DNA of 64,000 nucleotides from Salmonella enterica subsp. arizonae (GCF_008692845.1 NZ_VXJW01000013.1:1-64000); one strand, 5' to 3'. Shown: positions 32,848 to 42,258, counted from the first letter of the stretch. Made by a program: numbers and translations. The notes: generated from the letters alone by a model not told the origin.

Positions 32848-33744
32848 ATGGACGCAAAACAAACACGGCAGGGCGTATTACTCGCTCTTGCCGCCTATTT
32901 TATTTGGGGGATCGCCCCCGCGTATTTCAAGCTGATCTATTACGTTCCCGCAGATGAGATCCTGACGCACCGCGTGATTTGGTCTTTTTTCTTTATGGTG
33001 GCGCTGCTTAGCATCAGCCGGCAGTGGCGACAGGTTAAGCGCTTACTGAAAACGCCAAAGAAGATTTTCCTGCTGGCCCTGTCCGCCGTACTGGTCGGCG
33101 GTAACTGGCTATTGTTCATTTGGGCGGTAAATAATCACCATATGCTGGAGGCCAGCCTGGGTTATTTCATTAATCCGCTGGTTAACATCTTGCTGGGGAT
33201 GATTTTTCTTGGCGAACGCTTCCGTCGAATGCAGTGGCTGGCGGTGATTCTGGCGGTGTGCGGCGTGCTGGTACAACTCTGGACCTTTGGCTCGCTGCCG
33301 ATTATCGCGCTGGGGCTGGCGTTTAGTTTTGCGTTTTACGGCCTGGTGCGTAAGAAGATCGCCGTTGAAGCGCAGACCGGTATGCTGGTCGAAACGCTAT
33401 GGCTGTTGCCGGTCGCCGCGATTTATCTGTTTGGCATCGCCGATAGCGCCACCAGCCATATGGGGCAAAACGCACTCTCGCTGAACTTGCTGTTAATGGC
33501 AGCAGGTGTGGTCACTACGATTCCGCTGCTGTGCTTTACCGGGGCCGCTACGCGTCTGCGTCTTTCTACATTGGGCTTTTTCCAGTATATCGGCCCAACG
33601 CTGATGTTTTTACTGGCGGTGACGTTTTATGGCGAAGTGCCGGGCGCGGATAAGATGGTGACATTTGCGTTTATCTGGGTCGCGCTGGCGATTTTCGTGA
33701 TGGATGCGATTTATACGCAGCGCAGAACGCGTAAAGGATTGTGA
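32848..33744 (+). CDS. rarD: EamA family permease RarD
   Basis: Ten-helix inner-membrane protein of the RarD branch of the DMT superfamily; linked to chloramphenicol sensitivity in other bacteria, substrate not known. 298 residues, two more than E. coli at the C-terminus. Signatures: IAPAYFKLIYYVPADEILTHR (about 22-42) and the conserved NWLLFIWAVNNHHMLEASLGYFINPL (about 89-114). 43 bases after yigI. Confidence 0.94.
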   Translation: MDAKQTRQGVLLALAAYFIWGIAPAYFKLIYYVPADEILTHRVIWSFFFMVALLSISRQWRQVKRLLKTPKKIFLLALSAVLVGGNWLLFIWAVNNHHMLEASLGYFINPLVNILLGMIFLGERFRRMQWLAVILAVCGVLVQLWTFGSLPIIALGLAFSFAFYGLVRKKIAVEAQTGMLVETLWLLPVAAIYLFGIADSATSHMGQNALSLNLLLMAAGVVTTIPLLCFTGAATRLRLSTLGFFQYIGPTLMFLLAVTFYGEVPGADKMVTFAFIWVALAIFVMDAIYTQRRTRKGL

Positions 33745-33754
33745 TTGCGGTTTG

Positions 33755-33800
33755 CTTATCAGGCCTATAAATTCCGTAGGCCTGATAAGGCGTAGCGCCT
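33755..33800. repeat. BIME-like inverted repeat 3' of rarD
   Basis: CTTATCAGGCCT (33755-33766) and AGGCCTGATAAG (33778-33789) form a 12-bp stem, continuing into GCGTAGCGCC. This REP/BIME marks the end of rarD; beyond it the base composition becomes AT-rich. Confidence 0.8.
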
Positions 33801-33939
33801 GCTTTTTAACCTCACTTGAAGTAACAAGCATGATTTAATAGTTCATAAAGATGTGTGAAGCGAAGCCACTTTTCTGCCATCCCTTCCTTGTAATATTCAT
33901 CCGCAGCAAGCGATAAGTTACTGATTATTAATTAGGTAA

Positions 33940-34791
33940 ATGGAAATTACTCATATGTTCAATTCATCAATGTATCTCCCTTATACCCTCTTTGAATCCG
34001 TCACACGCTTCAACGATGACTCTGCCGGTGACATGCAATGTGGCGACATGGGAGAAGAAGAGCTTCTGGCGCTCGGCCTGAATGACATATCAGAAAAAGT
34101 CGATCCTTATCGCCTTATTCGTTACCCTTTTCCTCATCCTGTAGGGATAGATGGATATTTTGGCTCATCCACCTCCGGAATAAAAATATCGCACAGTGAG
34201 TGCGTTGATATTTTATTTACGGAAATGAAAGAACTTGCAGGGATGTTTTCATTTTATGGTGAATATAGATTCTTGATTGAAGAGCTTATCGGGCATTTCA
34301 GATATGGAAATGGTAGCCTTTTTTACAGCCAGCAATTGAATTCCGCCTTTCATAAAAGAATAAATATAAAAACACATAACAGCCCTCTTTTAATAATTAA
34401 AAAATGTATTGAAGATGAATTTAAAAATCATAAAAGGGAAGTTTATATCCCTGCTTTATTACATAAAATTCAAACAAAATTACTTAGATCAAAACTCGCT
34501 AAATTTAATAATCTGGAAGACAGAATCAATGGACTGGAGATCTGCGTTCACGATATCGCTGCGCAAAAGATAACTCTCACGAATTTTCAAAAGTACGCCA
34601 TAGGCTGGAGCGCTACATTACATTTCGTTGCGCAGGATCATTTTGGGCTGGACGTTGCTGATATTAAGAATAAGCTTTATCGCGAATTTCGTTTTTTCCG
34701 CATATGGTGCTTTTTACAGCGGCACAGAGATTTTGCCTTTAAACCTTTTTTCACAAATTTTAACACTATCACCAGAATCGGCAGTTACTGA
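33940..34791 (+). CDS. DUF3289 (YPO3983-type) protein
   Basis: 283-residue soluble-looking protein. The N-terminus FNDDSAGDMQCGDMGEEEL and DPYRLIRYPFPH, and the C-terminus with DHFGLDVADI, FRFFRIWCFLQRH and KPFFTNFN, match the DUF3289 pattern as I know it. No signal peptide or membrane segment. Function of the family is unproven; it occurs alone and fused to secretion-associated modules in gammaproteobacteria, so a toxin-like role is an inference. Coding sequence is clearly AT-rich (runs such as AAAAATCATAAAAGG) compared with rarD and corA, suggesting horizontal gain. Its TGA overlaps the next ATG. A second ATG five codons in is a possible start. Confidence 0.8.
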   Translation: MEITHMFNSSMYLPYTLFESVTRFNDDSAGDMQCGDMGEEELLALGLNDISEKVDPYRLIRYPFPHPVGIDGYFGSSTSGIKISHSECVDILFTEMKELAGMFSFYGEYRFLIEELIGHFRYGNGSLFYSQQLNSAFHKRINIKTHNSPLLIIKKCIEDEFKNHKREVYIPALLHKIQTKLLRSKLAKFNNLEDRINGLEICVHDIAAQKITLTNFQKYAIGWSATLHFVAQDHFGLDVADIKNKLYREFRFFRIWCFLQRHRDFAFKPFFTNFNTITRIGSY

Positions 34792-35267
34792 TGAAGAATA
34801 AATGCGGAAAAATAGCGCTGTATTTATTTTTGTTGGCTGGCGCTTATAATTTATGGACCCTGCGTCCGGTTAAAGTTCTGTATGCCTATTCAGATTTTGG
34901 CTCGACAGTTTTTCTGGTTGTGGATCATCTGCCATGGACTGACAAAGATAAAATCAGGTGGTACCTGACGCACCGGGAAGAATTTAAGAGGAAATATCCT
35001 TTATTGGATCAGGACTGGTCTACCTATCTTGTGATAGATATTGGCAACGGCTTTACTAATGCTAAAGATTATCACGATGGGCTATATGAAGATTTATATT
35101 GCTTTCCAACCATTAAGGATGATGCTGATTGTATCGTGAAAGATTACTTATTAACCGTTGATGAGTATCCTGATAGGAACACTCGTTTTGGTGTAACCGT
35201 TATTGATGGCGAGCTTGAGTACCAGTTAACGCCCGAGAAACAAATAGAGAGAGTTTTCTATCCATAA
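34791..35267 (+). CDS. DUF943 membrane-anchored protein
   Basis: 158 residues with one N-terminal hydrophobic helix (KIALYLFLLAGAYNLWTL, 6-23) followed by RPVKVLYAYSD and a soluble domain that should face the periplasm. The pattern of LPWTDKDKIRWYL and the two-cysteine segment YCFPTIKDDADC fits the DUF943 family, to which I believe E. coli YigG at the same locus belongs. Start ATG overlaps the previous stop by one base, so translation is probably coupled. The small size, anchor and coupling are those of an immunity-type partner, but no function is established. AT-rich like its neighbour. Confidence 0.75.
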   Translation: MKNKCGKIALYLFLLAGAYNLWTLRPVKVLYAYSDFGSTVFLVVDHLPWTDKDKIRWYLTHREEFKRKYPLLDQDWSTYLVIDIGNGFTNAKDYHDGLYEDLYCFPTIKDDADCIVKDYLLTVDEYPDRNTRFGVTVIDGELEYQLTPEKQIERVFYP

Positions 35268-35326
35268 AGTATAGCGGTAGCTGAACTGAACCACCGCTAT
35301 GACTCGGCGTTCCGCTGGAACTGCTG

Positions 35327-35352
35327 GCCGGATAAGCGAAGCGCCATCCGGC
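35327..35352. repeat. REP element between the DUF943 gene and corA
   Basis: GCCGGATAAGCGAAGCGCC followed by ATCCGGC: one REP unit placed between two convergent stops. Confidence 0.8.
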
Positions 35353-35359
35353 ATTAAAA

Positions 35360-36310
35360 TCACAGCCAGTTCTTACGCTTAAAGTAGAGATACGGTGCCA
35401 GCCCGGCGAGGATCATGAAGATAATCGCGCCAGGATAGCCAAAGCTCCATTTCAGTTCCGGCATAAATTCGAAGTTCATCCCATAGCTGGAAGCGACCAG
35501 CGTCGGCGGCAGGAACACCACGGAAACCACCGAGAAGATTTTGATGATGCGGTTCTGCTCGATGTTGATGAACCCCATCGCCGCCTGCATCAGGAAGTTC
35601 ACCTTCTGGAACAGCGATTCATTGTGCGGCAGCAGAGATTCGATATCGCGTAGAATCTCGCGTGCCTGCTCCAGTTGCCCGCCCGGTAAGCGCGCCTTGC
35701 GCACCAGGAAGTTCAGCGCGCGCTGGGTATCCATCAGACACAGGCGTACCTTCCAGCCGATATCTTCCAGCTCCGCCAGCGTGGAGAGCGCTTCGTCGTA
35801 TTCATCGCCCTGATGCCCTTCCATAATGACGCGGCTCAGTTTTTCCAGATCGCTGTAGATGTTTTCGATTTCATCCGCCAGCTGTTCAATTTTGGTTTCG
35901 AACAGATCGAGCAGTAATTCATAAGCATTACCGTCGACCATCGCCTGGCTGCGGGCGCGCATACGATACAAACGGAAGGCGGGCAGCTCGCGTTCACGCA
36001 GCGTAAACAGACGGCCATCGCGAATAGTGAATGCCACCGTAGAGTTACCGGCATGATCTTCCGCATCTTCGAAGAAGAAGAAGGAGTGGATATGCAGTCC
36101 GTCTTCGTCTTCAAAGAAGCGCGCGGATGCTTCGATATCTTCCAGTTCAGGACGCGTTGCCAGACTCTGGCCCAGCTCAGATTGTACGCGCAATCGCTCG
36201 TCGTCGTCCGGTTCGACCAAATCGATCCATACGGCATCAATCAGGGTTTGTGACTCCTCGACTTCCAGCCGGGTCAGTCGGTTTTTTTCCAGTTGAAATG
36301 CGCTCAGCAT
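35360..36310 (-). CDS. corA: Magnesium/cobalt channel CorA
   Basis: Pentameric inner-membrane channel for Mg2+ uptake (also Co2+, Ni2+). ATG at 36310 ([12 protein letters not shown]) gives 316 residues; an ATG five codons upstream is unlikely. Long cytoplasmic N-terminal domain (1-260) with acidic divalent-sensing residues; two C-terminal helices with the signature [11 protein letters not shown] in the periplasmic loop and the basic end FKRKNWL. Preceded by a 237-base leader with a short ORF and stable hairpin, as described for Salmonella corA. Confidence 0.98.
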   Translation of the reverse strand: MLSAFQLEKNRLTRLEVEESQTLIDAVWIDLVEPDDDERLRVQSELGQSLATRPELEDIEASARFFEDEDGLHIHSFFFFEDAEDHAGNSTVAFTIRDGRLFTLRERELPAFRLYRMRARSQAMVDGNAYELLLDLFETKIEQLADEIENIYSDLEKLSRVIMEGHQGDEYDEALSTLAELEDIGWKVRLCLMDTQRALNFLVRKARLPGGQLEQAREILRDIESLLPHNESLFQKVNFLMQAAMGFINIEQNRIIKIFSVVSVVFLPPTLVASSYGMNFEFMPELKWSFGYPGAIIFMILAGLAPYLYFKRKNWL

Positions 36311-36436
36311 GACCGGGACTCCCAATGCGTAAAAATATCGGACAGCTCAGATGGGCACACAGAAACAAATTGGGTTTCAGACCATTAAACAGCCTGACTC
36401 AACGCGACGGGAAAAATGAAAGGTCGCTGACAACCG

Positions 36437-36468
36437 CTAAGGCTATCAGCAAAAAGGGATAGCCTTAG
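36437..36468 (-). promoter_or_regulatory. Hairpin in the corA leader
   Basis: A perfect 11-bp stem, CTAAGGCTATC and GATAGCCTTAG with a 10-base loop. In the minus-strand RNA its 5' arm begins inside the corL stop codon, so a ribosome terminating there would occlude the stem. This geometry fits leader control in which corL translation decides the mRNA fold and Rho access. Confidence 0.8.
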
Positions 36469-36521
36469 GAGTTGATCCTGGATGACAGGATAATGAGCCA
36501 GTATCTACTGGGTGTGTCCAA
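36465..36521 (-). CDS. corL: corA leader peptide CorL
   Basis: Short ORF TTG...TAA with 18 codons (MDTPSRYWLIILSSRINS), too short for routine gene calling. AGAGGA lies 8 bases before the TTG start. It starts about 26 bases after the predicted corA transcription start and ends in the stem of the leader hairpin. Salmonella corA is known to carry a translated leader ORF, corL, that couples translation to Rho-dependent termination. I infer this is it; I cannot confirm the published start codon. The other leader frame, ATG at 36554 with six codons, lacks a ribosome site. Confidence 0.65.
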   Translation of the reverse strand: MDTPSRYWLIILSSRINS

Positions 36522-36553
36522 GGCGAATGTCCTCTTAGCGTAATCGTGGGCGC

Positions 36554-36582
36554 ATGTTACGCCAGCAAAAATTTGCCGTCAA
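36554..36582 (-). promoter_or_regulatory. corA sigma-70 promoter
   Basis: Minus-strand TTGACG (36577-36582), 17-bp spacer, TAACAT (36554-36559). Predicted start near 36547, giving a leader of about 237 bases before corA. Confidence 0.75.
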
Positions 36583-36684
36583 CACGCAACGAAACGCGAA
36601 AAAGCAATAATTTCCCCTTATGCAGAAAGGTTAGCAGAGAGAGGGTATTTATCTATGATTTCAGAACATTAACATCACAATATC

Positions 36685-36767
36685 GCCGGATGGCGGCTTC
36701 GCCTTATCCGGCCTACAAATCAAAATGTTAGCCCGCGCGTAGGCCGGATAAGACGCGTCATCCGGCA
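36685..36767. repeat. BIME between uvrD and corA
   Basis: Two REP units facing each other: GCCGGATGGCGGCTTCGCC...CCGGCCTAC (36685-36716) and GTAGGCCGGATAAGACGCG...TCCGGC (36739-36766). It lies just after the uvrD stop, at the left end of the 470-base corA-uvrD interval; the rest of that interval is the corA promoter and leader. Confidence 0.88.
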
Positions 36768-36780
36768 ATATGAGAGTCGG

Positions 36781-38943
36781 TCAAACCGTTTCCAACTTCG
36801 CATACGCGGCCACCAGCCATTTGATCCCTTGCCCCTGAAAAGCCACCTGCAACCGGCTATGCTCACCGCTGCCCTCCAGGTTGACAATAGTTCCCTCGCC
36901 GAACTTCGCATGGCGCACGCGTTGGCCGAGTTTATAGCCTGTGTCGTTTTCCGCCAGCGGCGTTCCCATTCGTTGATGGCTCACCGGACGACTGACGGTG
37001 GCGCGCAGACGTACCTCCTCCACGCACTCCTCCGGCAACTCGCCGATAAAACGCGACGGGCGATGGTAGACCTCTTTACCGTACAGACGACGCGTTTCGG
37101 CATAAGTTAACGTTAGTTTCTGCATGGCGCGAGTAACCCCGACGTAGGCCAGACGACGCTCCTCTTCCAGACGCCCGCCCTCATCCAGCGACATCTGGCT
37201 GGGGAACATCCCTTCTTCCATGCCGACAATAAACACCTGTGGAAACTCCAGGCCTTTGGCCGAGTGCAGCGTCATCAGTTGTACCGCATCCTGCCAGGTA
37301 TCCGCCTGCCCCTCGCCCGCTTCCAGCGCCGCGTGAGAGAGGAAGGCCTGCAACGGCATCAAATCTTCATCTTCGTCGTTGTAGCTGAACTGCCGCGTCG
37401 CCGTCACCAGTTCCTCTAAGTTTTCGATGCGCGTCTGGCCTTTCTCGCCTTTTTCTTGCTCATACATGGTGCGCAGACCGGAATCTTTGATCACCCGGTC
37501 AGTCTGCACATGCAGCGGCATGTCGGCGGTTTCCTGCGCCAGGGCGTCGATCAGTTCCATAAAGCGTTGTAGCGCGCTGGCCGCACGCCCGGCCAGGGCT
37601 TTTTCCTGTAACAATTCACGGCACGCCTGCCACAATGTTAGCTGGCGATCGCGCGAGGTCTGGCGCACCACGTCCAGCGTGCGGTCGCCGATACCGCGCG
37701 TCGGGGTATTCACCACGCGTTCAAACGCGGCATCATCGTTGCGATTGGCAATCAAACGTAGATAAGAGAGCGCATCTTTGATCTCCTGACGTTCGAAGAA
37801 GCGCATACCGCCGTAAATCCGGTACGGCATACTGGCCTGTAATAAAGCTTCTTCCAGCACGCGCGACTGGGCGTTGCTGCGATAGAGGATGGCACATTGC
37901 GCAAGCGCGCCGCCGTTGTCCTGCCAGGTTTTGATGCGGTTAACCACAAAGCGCGCTTCATCCAGTTCGTTGAAAGCGCAGTACAGCGATATCGGTTCGC
38001 CGTCAACGCCGTCAGTCCACAGCTTTTTACCCAAACGCCCATTATTATTCTCAATCAGAGCGTTCGCCGCGCTGAGGATGTTGCTGGTCGAGCGGTAGTT
38101 CTGCTCCAGACGAATGGTCTGCGCGCCGGGAAAATCATTGAGGAAACGCTGGATGTTCTCTACCTGCGCTCCGCGCCAGCCGTAGATCGACTGGTCATCG
38201 TCGCCGACAATCATCACTTTCCCGGTATCGCCCGCCAGCAGACGAACCCAGGCGTACTGAATGTTATTGGTATCCTGGAATTCGTCCACCAGGATATTGG
38301 TAAACCGCTCGCGGTAGTGCTGCAGGATGTGCGGCTTGTTCAGCCATAGTTCATGAGCGCGCAGCAGTAGCTCGGCGAAATCCACCAGACCAGCGCGATC
38401 GCACGCTTCCTGATAGGCCTGATACACCTTCTGCCAGGTCTGCTCCACCGGATTGCCATAGCTTTGGATATGGTGCGGGCGTAGCCCTTCGTCTTTCTGG
38501 CTATTGATGTACCACATCGCCTGACGCGGCGGCCACTGCTTCTCATCAAGATTCATCGCCTTAATCAGGCGTTTAAGCAAACGCATCTGATCTTCGCTGT
38601 CGAGAATCTGGAAATCCTGCGGCAAATTAGCGTCCATATGATGCGCACGCAGCAAGCGGTGCGCCAGACCGTGGAACGTCCCTACCCACATTCCGCCCTG
38701 GCTGGTCCCCATCAACTGGCCAATACGATGGCGCATTTCCGCCGCCGCTTTGTTGGTAAAGGTCACTGCCATGATGGAATACGGCGAGTTGTTTTCTACG
38801 CTCAGTAACCAGGCGATGCGGTGCACCAACACACGGGTTTTCCCGCTTCCCGCGCCTGCCAGCACCAGCATGTTGCTACGTGGCGCGGCCACCGCTTCGC
38901 GCTGTTTATCATTAAGGCTATCGAGCAGGTAAGAAACGTCCAT
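36781..38943 (-). CDS. uvrD: DNA helicase II UvrD
   Basis: 3'-5' superfamily 1 helicase of nucleotide excision and mismatch repair, also removing RecA and backtracking RNA polymerase. Walker A AGAGSGKT (about 29-36), Walker B LVDEFQDTN (about 218-226), DDDQSIYGWRGA, motif VI YVGVTRAMQ. Short C-terminal Tudor-like RNA-polymerase-binding domain (KLGQRVRHAKFGEG to the end). ATG 38943 (MDVSYLLDSL) gives 720 residues; an ATG two codons earlier also exists. LexA-controlled promoter upstream, with a BIME in the leader. Confidence 0.98.
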   Translation of the reverse strand: MDVSYLLDSLNDKQREAVAAPRSNMLVLAGAGSGKTRVLVHRIAWLLSVENNSPYSIMAVTFTNKAAAEMRHRIGQLMGTSQGGMWVGTFHGLAHRLLRAHHMDANLPQDFQILDSEDQMRLLKRLIKAMNLDEKQWPPRQAMWYINSQKDEGLRPHHIQSYGNPVEQTWQKVYQAYQEACDRAGLVDFAELLLRAHELWLNKPHILQHYRERFTNILVDEFQDTNNIQYAWVRLLAGDTGKVMIVGDDDQSIYGWRGAQVENIQRFLNDFPGAQTIRLEQNYRSTSNILSAANALIENNNGRLGKKLWTDGVDGEPISLYCAFNELDEARFVVNRIKTWQDNGGALAQCAILYRSNAQSRVLEEALLQASMPYRIYGGMRFFERQEIKDALSYLRLIANRNDDAAFERVVNTPTRGIGDRTLDVVRQTSRDRQLTLWQACRELLQEKALAGRAASALQRFMELIDALAQETADMPLHVQTDRVIKDSGLRTMYEQEKGEKGQTRIENLEELVTATRQFSYNDEDEDLMPLQAFLSHAALEAGEGQADTWQDAVQLMTLHSAKGLEFPQVFIVGMEEGMFPSQMSLDEGGRLEEERRLAYVGVTRAMQKLTLTYAETRRLYGKEVYHRPSRFIGELPEECVEEVRLRATVSRPVSHQRMGTPLAENDTGYKLGQRVRHAKFGEGTIVNLEGSGEHSRLQVAFQGQGIKWLVAAYAKLETV

Positions 38944-38978
38944 TGGCACCGCCGCGTAAAAACATGAAAACTAAAAAC

Positions 38979-39043
38979 GCCCGGTGGCGCTTCGCTTACC
39001 GGGCCTACTTATCGTAGGGCGGATAAGCATAGCGCCATCCGCC
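38979..39043. repeat. BIME inside the uvrD leader
   Basis: Two REP-like hairpins: GCCCGGTGGCG...CGCTTACCGGGC (38979-39004) and GGGCGGATAAGCATAGCGCCATCCGCC (39017-39043). The first is identical to the unit at 50018-50043. They lie between the uvrD promoter and its start codon, so would be in the mRNA 5' leader. Confidence 0.85.
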
Positions 39044-39050
39044 AGAATAA

Positions 39051-39066
39051 CTGGGAATTTATACAG
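39051..39066 (-). promoter_or_regulatory. LexA (SOS) box of uvrD
   Basis: Minus-strand CTGTATAAATTCCCAG is CTG-N10-CAG with the SOS-box pattern; the E. coli uvrD box is nearly the same. It lies just downstream of the -10 box, where LexA would block the start of transcription. Confidence 0.88.
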
Positions 39067-39077
39067 AACTACTGGTG

Positions 39078-39105
39078 ATTATATCAGCGAGGTGAGAGAT
39101 GCCAA
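39078..39105 (-). promoter_or_regulatory. uvrD sigma-70 promoter
   Basis: TTGGCA (39100-39105), 16-bp spacer, TATAAT (39078-39083) on the minus strand. It lies within the last codons of yigB. Confidence 0.85.
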
Positions 39106-39795
39106 CCGCGAAATTTCGATATGCGGCAGTAAACGGCTGTCCTGCGTTCGCATCAGGTCGGCATCTTCCGGTTTAATCCAGCAGGCCTGCATCCCACAGC
39201 GAATAGCGCCGGCCACATCGGTAGTCAGATCGTCGCCGACATGTAGGATCTCGCCGATCGGCACATGCAGTTTTTCCGCCGCCAGGAAATACATGTCGCT
39301 AAACGGCTTGGAACGCCCATCCGGGCCGGCGCGCAGTACAAACTTAAAGTAATCGCCGAGGCCAAACAGTTCCGGCTGGGCGTTGCCGTTAGTGATCGCC
39401 ACCAGCGGCCATTTTTTCGCAAGCTGCTGTAACGTCTCATGGGTAGCCTGCGGAACCTCAATCTGGCTGCGCCATTTGGCAAAATGCATCATCGCCGCAT
39501 TCGCGCCGGCAATGGCCTCCTGCGCCGATAATCCCGCATCCCGCATGGCCTGCTCTATCGCGCGATGGCGCCAGCGGGTAACGTCATGATAGATTTCCGG
39601 CTCCGCTTCACGCACCGCCTGCCGTATCCGCTGTAAATCGACGTTTTGAAACGAACGTAGCGACGGGTGATAATTTTGCATAAAAGCGAGCGCTTCCTGC
39701 TCAGTACGCAAAATCACCGGACGGTTATCATAAAGGGTATCATCCAGGTCAAAGGTGAGCGCGGCAATACGCCCCAAAGGCCGGTAAAAACGCAT
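39079..39795 (-). CDS. yigB: FMN phosphatase YigB
   Basis: HAD-family phosphatase; the E. coli enzyme dephosphorylates FMN (and 5-amino-6-ribitylamino-uracil phosphate) in flavin metabolism. Motif [11 protein letters not shown] (about 15-24), motif [12 protein letters not shown], Lys in SKPFSDMYF, motif [15 protein letters not shown]. 238 residues. Its ATG overlaps the xerC stop by one base; last gene of dapF-yigA-xerC-yigB. Its 3' end contains the uvrD promoter. Confidence 0.96.
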   Translation of the reverse strand: MRFYRPLGRIAALTFDLDDTLYDNRPVILRTEQEALAFMQNYHPSLRSFQNVDLQRIRQAVREAEPEIYHDVTRWRHRAIEQAMRDAGLSAQEAIAGANAAMMHFAKWRSQIEVPQATHETLQQLAKKWPLVAITNGNAQPELFGLGDYFKFVLRAGPDGRSKPFSDMYFLAAEKLHVPIGEILHVGDDLTTDVAGAIRCGMQACWIKPEDADLMRTQDSRLLPHIEISRLASLTSLI

Positions 39796-40697
39796 TATTT
39801 CCCCCGTTTAGCGCGCGGATGCGCCGCGTCGTACACCGAAGCAAGGTGTTGAAAATCAAGATGAGTATAAATTTGGGTGGTGGAAAGGTTGGCATGACCC
39901 AGCAACTCTTGCACGCCGCGCAGATCGCCGCTTGATTCCAGCATATGCGTCGCGAACGAGTGGCGCAGTTTATGCGGATGCACGTGACTGTTCAGCCCCT
40001 GCTTTATGCCCCATTCGGCAAACCGTTTTTGGACATTACGCGCGGAGATACGCTTGCCGAGCTTCGACAGAAATAACGCCTCTTCATCGCTGGCGAACAG
40101 GCCACGCAGATCCAGCCAGTGCTCAATCCACGTCACCGCGTTACGGCCAATCGGCAGGCGTCGCTCTTTGCTGCCTTTGCCCATTACCCACACTTCGCCG
40201 GTATCAAGATCGAGGTGTTTTATGTCCAGACCAACCAGTTCGGATAAACGCAGCCCCGCGCCGTACATCACCTCCAGCATCGCCCGATCGCGGACGGCGA
40301 GTGGGTCGTTGAGATCGATGTCCAGCAGGCGGTTAACATCGTCGACATCGATATTTTTCGGCAGATGGCGCGGCGCTTTCGGTGCGGAGACGCCCTTCGC
40401 CGGGTTGGCTTTCAACTCGCCCTGGCTGACTAACCAGTCAAAAAAGCTACGCAATGCCGAGAGACGTAGCGCCAGACTGGCAGGGCCAAGCCCTTTGCGT
40501 CGACTGCGCACCGCAAAACCGCGCACCATCACAGCGTCACATTGTTGCCAGCTTTTCAGCCCGGCTTCTCCGGCTAAAGCGATAATGGCATCAAGCTGAC
40601 GCTGGTAATTCAGCAGGGTAATGGGGCTAAGCTGGCGCTCCACGCCTAAGTAGCGTAAAAACCGCGAGACATCCTGAGAAAGCGCAACATCCGTCAT
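39795..40697 (-). CDS. xerC: Tyrosine recombinase XerC
   Basis: Works with XerD at dif to resolve chromosome dimers. 300 residues: SAM-like core-binding domain (about 1-100) and catalytic domain with the RKHRH/Y set: Arg in [10 protein letters not shown] (about 150), [11 protein letters not shown] (about 242-252), HANLS and nucleophile Tyr in TTQIYTHL (about 277). Four-base overlap with yigA, one-base with yigB. Confidence 0.97.
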   Translation of the reverse strand: MTDVALSQDVSRFLRYLGVERQLSPITLLNYQRQLDAIIALAGEAGLKSWQQCDAVMVRGFAVRSRRKGLGPASLALRLSALRSFFDWLVSQGELKANPAKGVSAPKAPRHLPKNIDVDDVNRLLDIDLNDPLAVRDRAMLEVMYGAGLRLSELVGLDIKHLDLDTGEVWVMGKGSKERRLPIGRNAVTWIEHWLDLRGLFASDEEALFLSKLGKRISARNVQKRFAEWGIKQGLNSHVHPHKLRHSFATHMLESSGDLRGVQELLGHANLSTTQIYTHLDFQHLASVYDAAHPRAKRGK

Positions 40698-41401
40698 ACG
40701 CGTGCAATCCAGCGTTCCAGCAATTCCGGCAACATCAGCGCGATCTCCTGCAAAAACTGCGTCCCCTGTCCCGGCTGATAATGATGAACGTCGCGGCTGC
40801 TGAAAAGCACGACGCCGAGATCGCCGTCACGGCCCAGCATTGACATCGCGACTGAACCAATCGCTTTCGCTTCCGGCAAAACCACCAGTAGTTCCGGGCC
40901 ATTTAGCGGGCCAAGATAATGCTGCGACTGTCTCAGTCGCTGAATACGCAGCGGCTCGAAAGCCTGTCGGTTTAAGGCCAGATGCGTATAGCGCGATGGC
41001 GCGCCAAGTCGCCACCGATCCGGGAACAGACGCAGCGTCGCGCCGGCAAGCCCCTGCTCGCGCGCCCAGCGGTGAAATCGCATCAGCAGCTCATCCAGAC
41101 TATCCGCGGCTGCCAGACGACTTTGTAGATGCAGCAGGCGATAAAACAGGCTTTCGTTGGCATGGGCCTGTTCCATCAACAACGTCATATTTTCTTCAAG
41201 CGCATGGATGTGATTACGCGCGCGGGCCATATGCCACTCAACGAGCGAAACCGTTCCCCGCACGGGATGGGGAACACGCATCGCTTCCACGGCATGGGCA
41301 TTACGGACAAAAAACTCAGGGTGACGGCGCAGGTAATCGAGGACCGCTCGATCGTCCAGTTCCGTGAGCGTTTCCTGTAGTTCTTCCTCTGGTTGCTTCA
41401 T
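40694..41401 (-). CDS. yigA: DUF484 GAF-like protein YigA
   Basis: 235-residue DUF484 protein with a GAF-like C-terminal half (about 100-225). The N-terminus has the family motif [15 protein letters not shown] and [28 protein letters not shown], the latter a likely coiled coil. Function is unknown; genes for it almost always stand between dapF and xerC. Overlaps both by 4 bases. Confidence 0.93.
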   Translation of the reverse strand: MKQPEEELQETLTELDDRAVLDYLRRHPEFFVRNAHAVEAMRVPHPVRGTVSLVEWHMARARNHIHALEENMTLLMEQAHANESLFYRLLHLQSRLAAADSLDELLMRFHRWAREQGLAGATLRLFPDRWRLGAPSRYTHLALNRQAFEPLRIQRLRQSQHYLGPLNGPELLVVLPEAKAIGSVAMSMLGRDGDLGVVLFSSRDVHHYQPGQGTQFLQEIALMLPELLERWIARV

Positions 41402-42222
41402 AAATGGATAAATCCGTCGTAGACATGTGCCGCCGGGCCAGTCATGTATAACGGATGACCCGGACCTTTCCAGGCGATATCCAGTCGACCGCCCGGTAAC
41501 TCCACGCGTACCTCTTCAGCCAACAGTCCTTGCTGAATCCCTACTGCAACGGCAGCGCACGCGCCGCTGCCGCATGCGCGGGTCTCCCCTGCGCCGCGTT
41601 CATAGACACGCAGCCGGATATGCTCGCGTCTTACAACCTGCATAAAGCCGATATTGGCGCGTTCAGGAAAACGCTCATGGCTTTCCAGAACCGGTCCCAG
41701 GGTGTCAACGGCCGCCGTGTCGACGTTATCAACCTGAATGACACAGTGCGGGTTGCCCATTGAAACCACGCCGCATAGTATGGTTTGTTCCGCTGCACGC
41801 ATAATATACGTCTTTTCCGCTTTGTTGGCGCGAAAAGGCACCTGCGCGGGTTCAAAGTTTGGCTCTCCCATATTCACCCGCACCAGTTCATCTTCCGTGA
41901 CGCTCAGCACTATCCGGCCATTCGTGGTACTGACCCGAATATCGCGTTTATTGGTTAGCCCTTTCAGGCGAACAAATCGTGCGAAACAGCGAGCGCCATT
42001 ACCGCACTGCGAGACTTCGCTGCCGTCGGCGTTGAATATGCGGTAATGAAAGTCCAGCTCAGGATCATAGGGCGGCTCAACCACCAGTAGCTGATCGAAT
42101 CCTACGCCCAGGTGTCTGTCGGACAATCGACGAATCAGCTCCGGCGAAAAAAAGACATTCTGCGTTACCGCGTCGACGACCATAAAATCGTTGCCAAGGC
42201 CATGCATTTTAGAGAATTGCAT
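41398..42222 (-). CDS. dapF: Diaminopimelate epimerase DapF
   Basis: Converts LL- to meso-diaminopimelate for lysine and peptidoglycan. 274 residues from ATG 42222; GGAG lies 6 bases before it, and the ATG one codon earlier is too close. Two catalytic cysteines: QCGNGARC (Cys near 73) and [13 protein letters not shown] (Cys near 217). First full gene of dapF-yigA-xerC-yigB; yifL lies 36 bases upstream. Confidence 0.97.
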   Translation of the reverse strand: MQFSKMHGLGNDFMVVDAVTQNVFFSPELIRRLSDRHLGVGFDQLLVVEPPYDPELDFHYRIFNADGSEVSQCGNGARCFARFVRLKGLTNKRDIRVSTTNGRIVLSVTEDELVRVNMGEPNFEPAQVPFRANKAEKTYIMRAAEQTILCGVVSMGNPHCVIQVDNVDTAAVDTLGPVLESHERFPERANIGFMQVVRREHIRLRVYERGAGETRACGSGACAAVAVGIQQGLLAEEVRVELPGGRLDIAWKGPGHPLYMTGPAAHVYDGFIHL

Positions 42223-42258
42223 CATTCACTCCGTTCACGCGGGGACAGAAAATTATCC

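Noticed and set aside
36534-36554. ATG-started six-codon ORF as the corA leader peptide
   Set aside because: No ribosome site upstream, and it lies almost on the predicted -10 box, so it would not be within the transcript.
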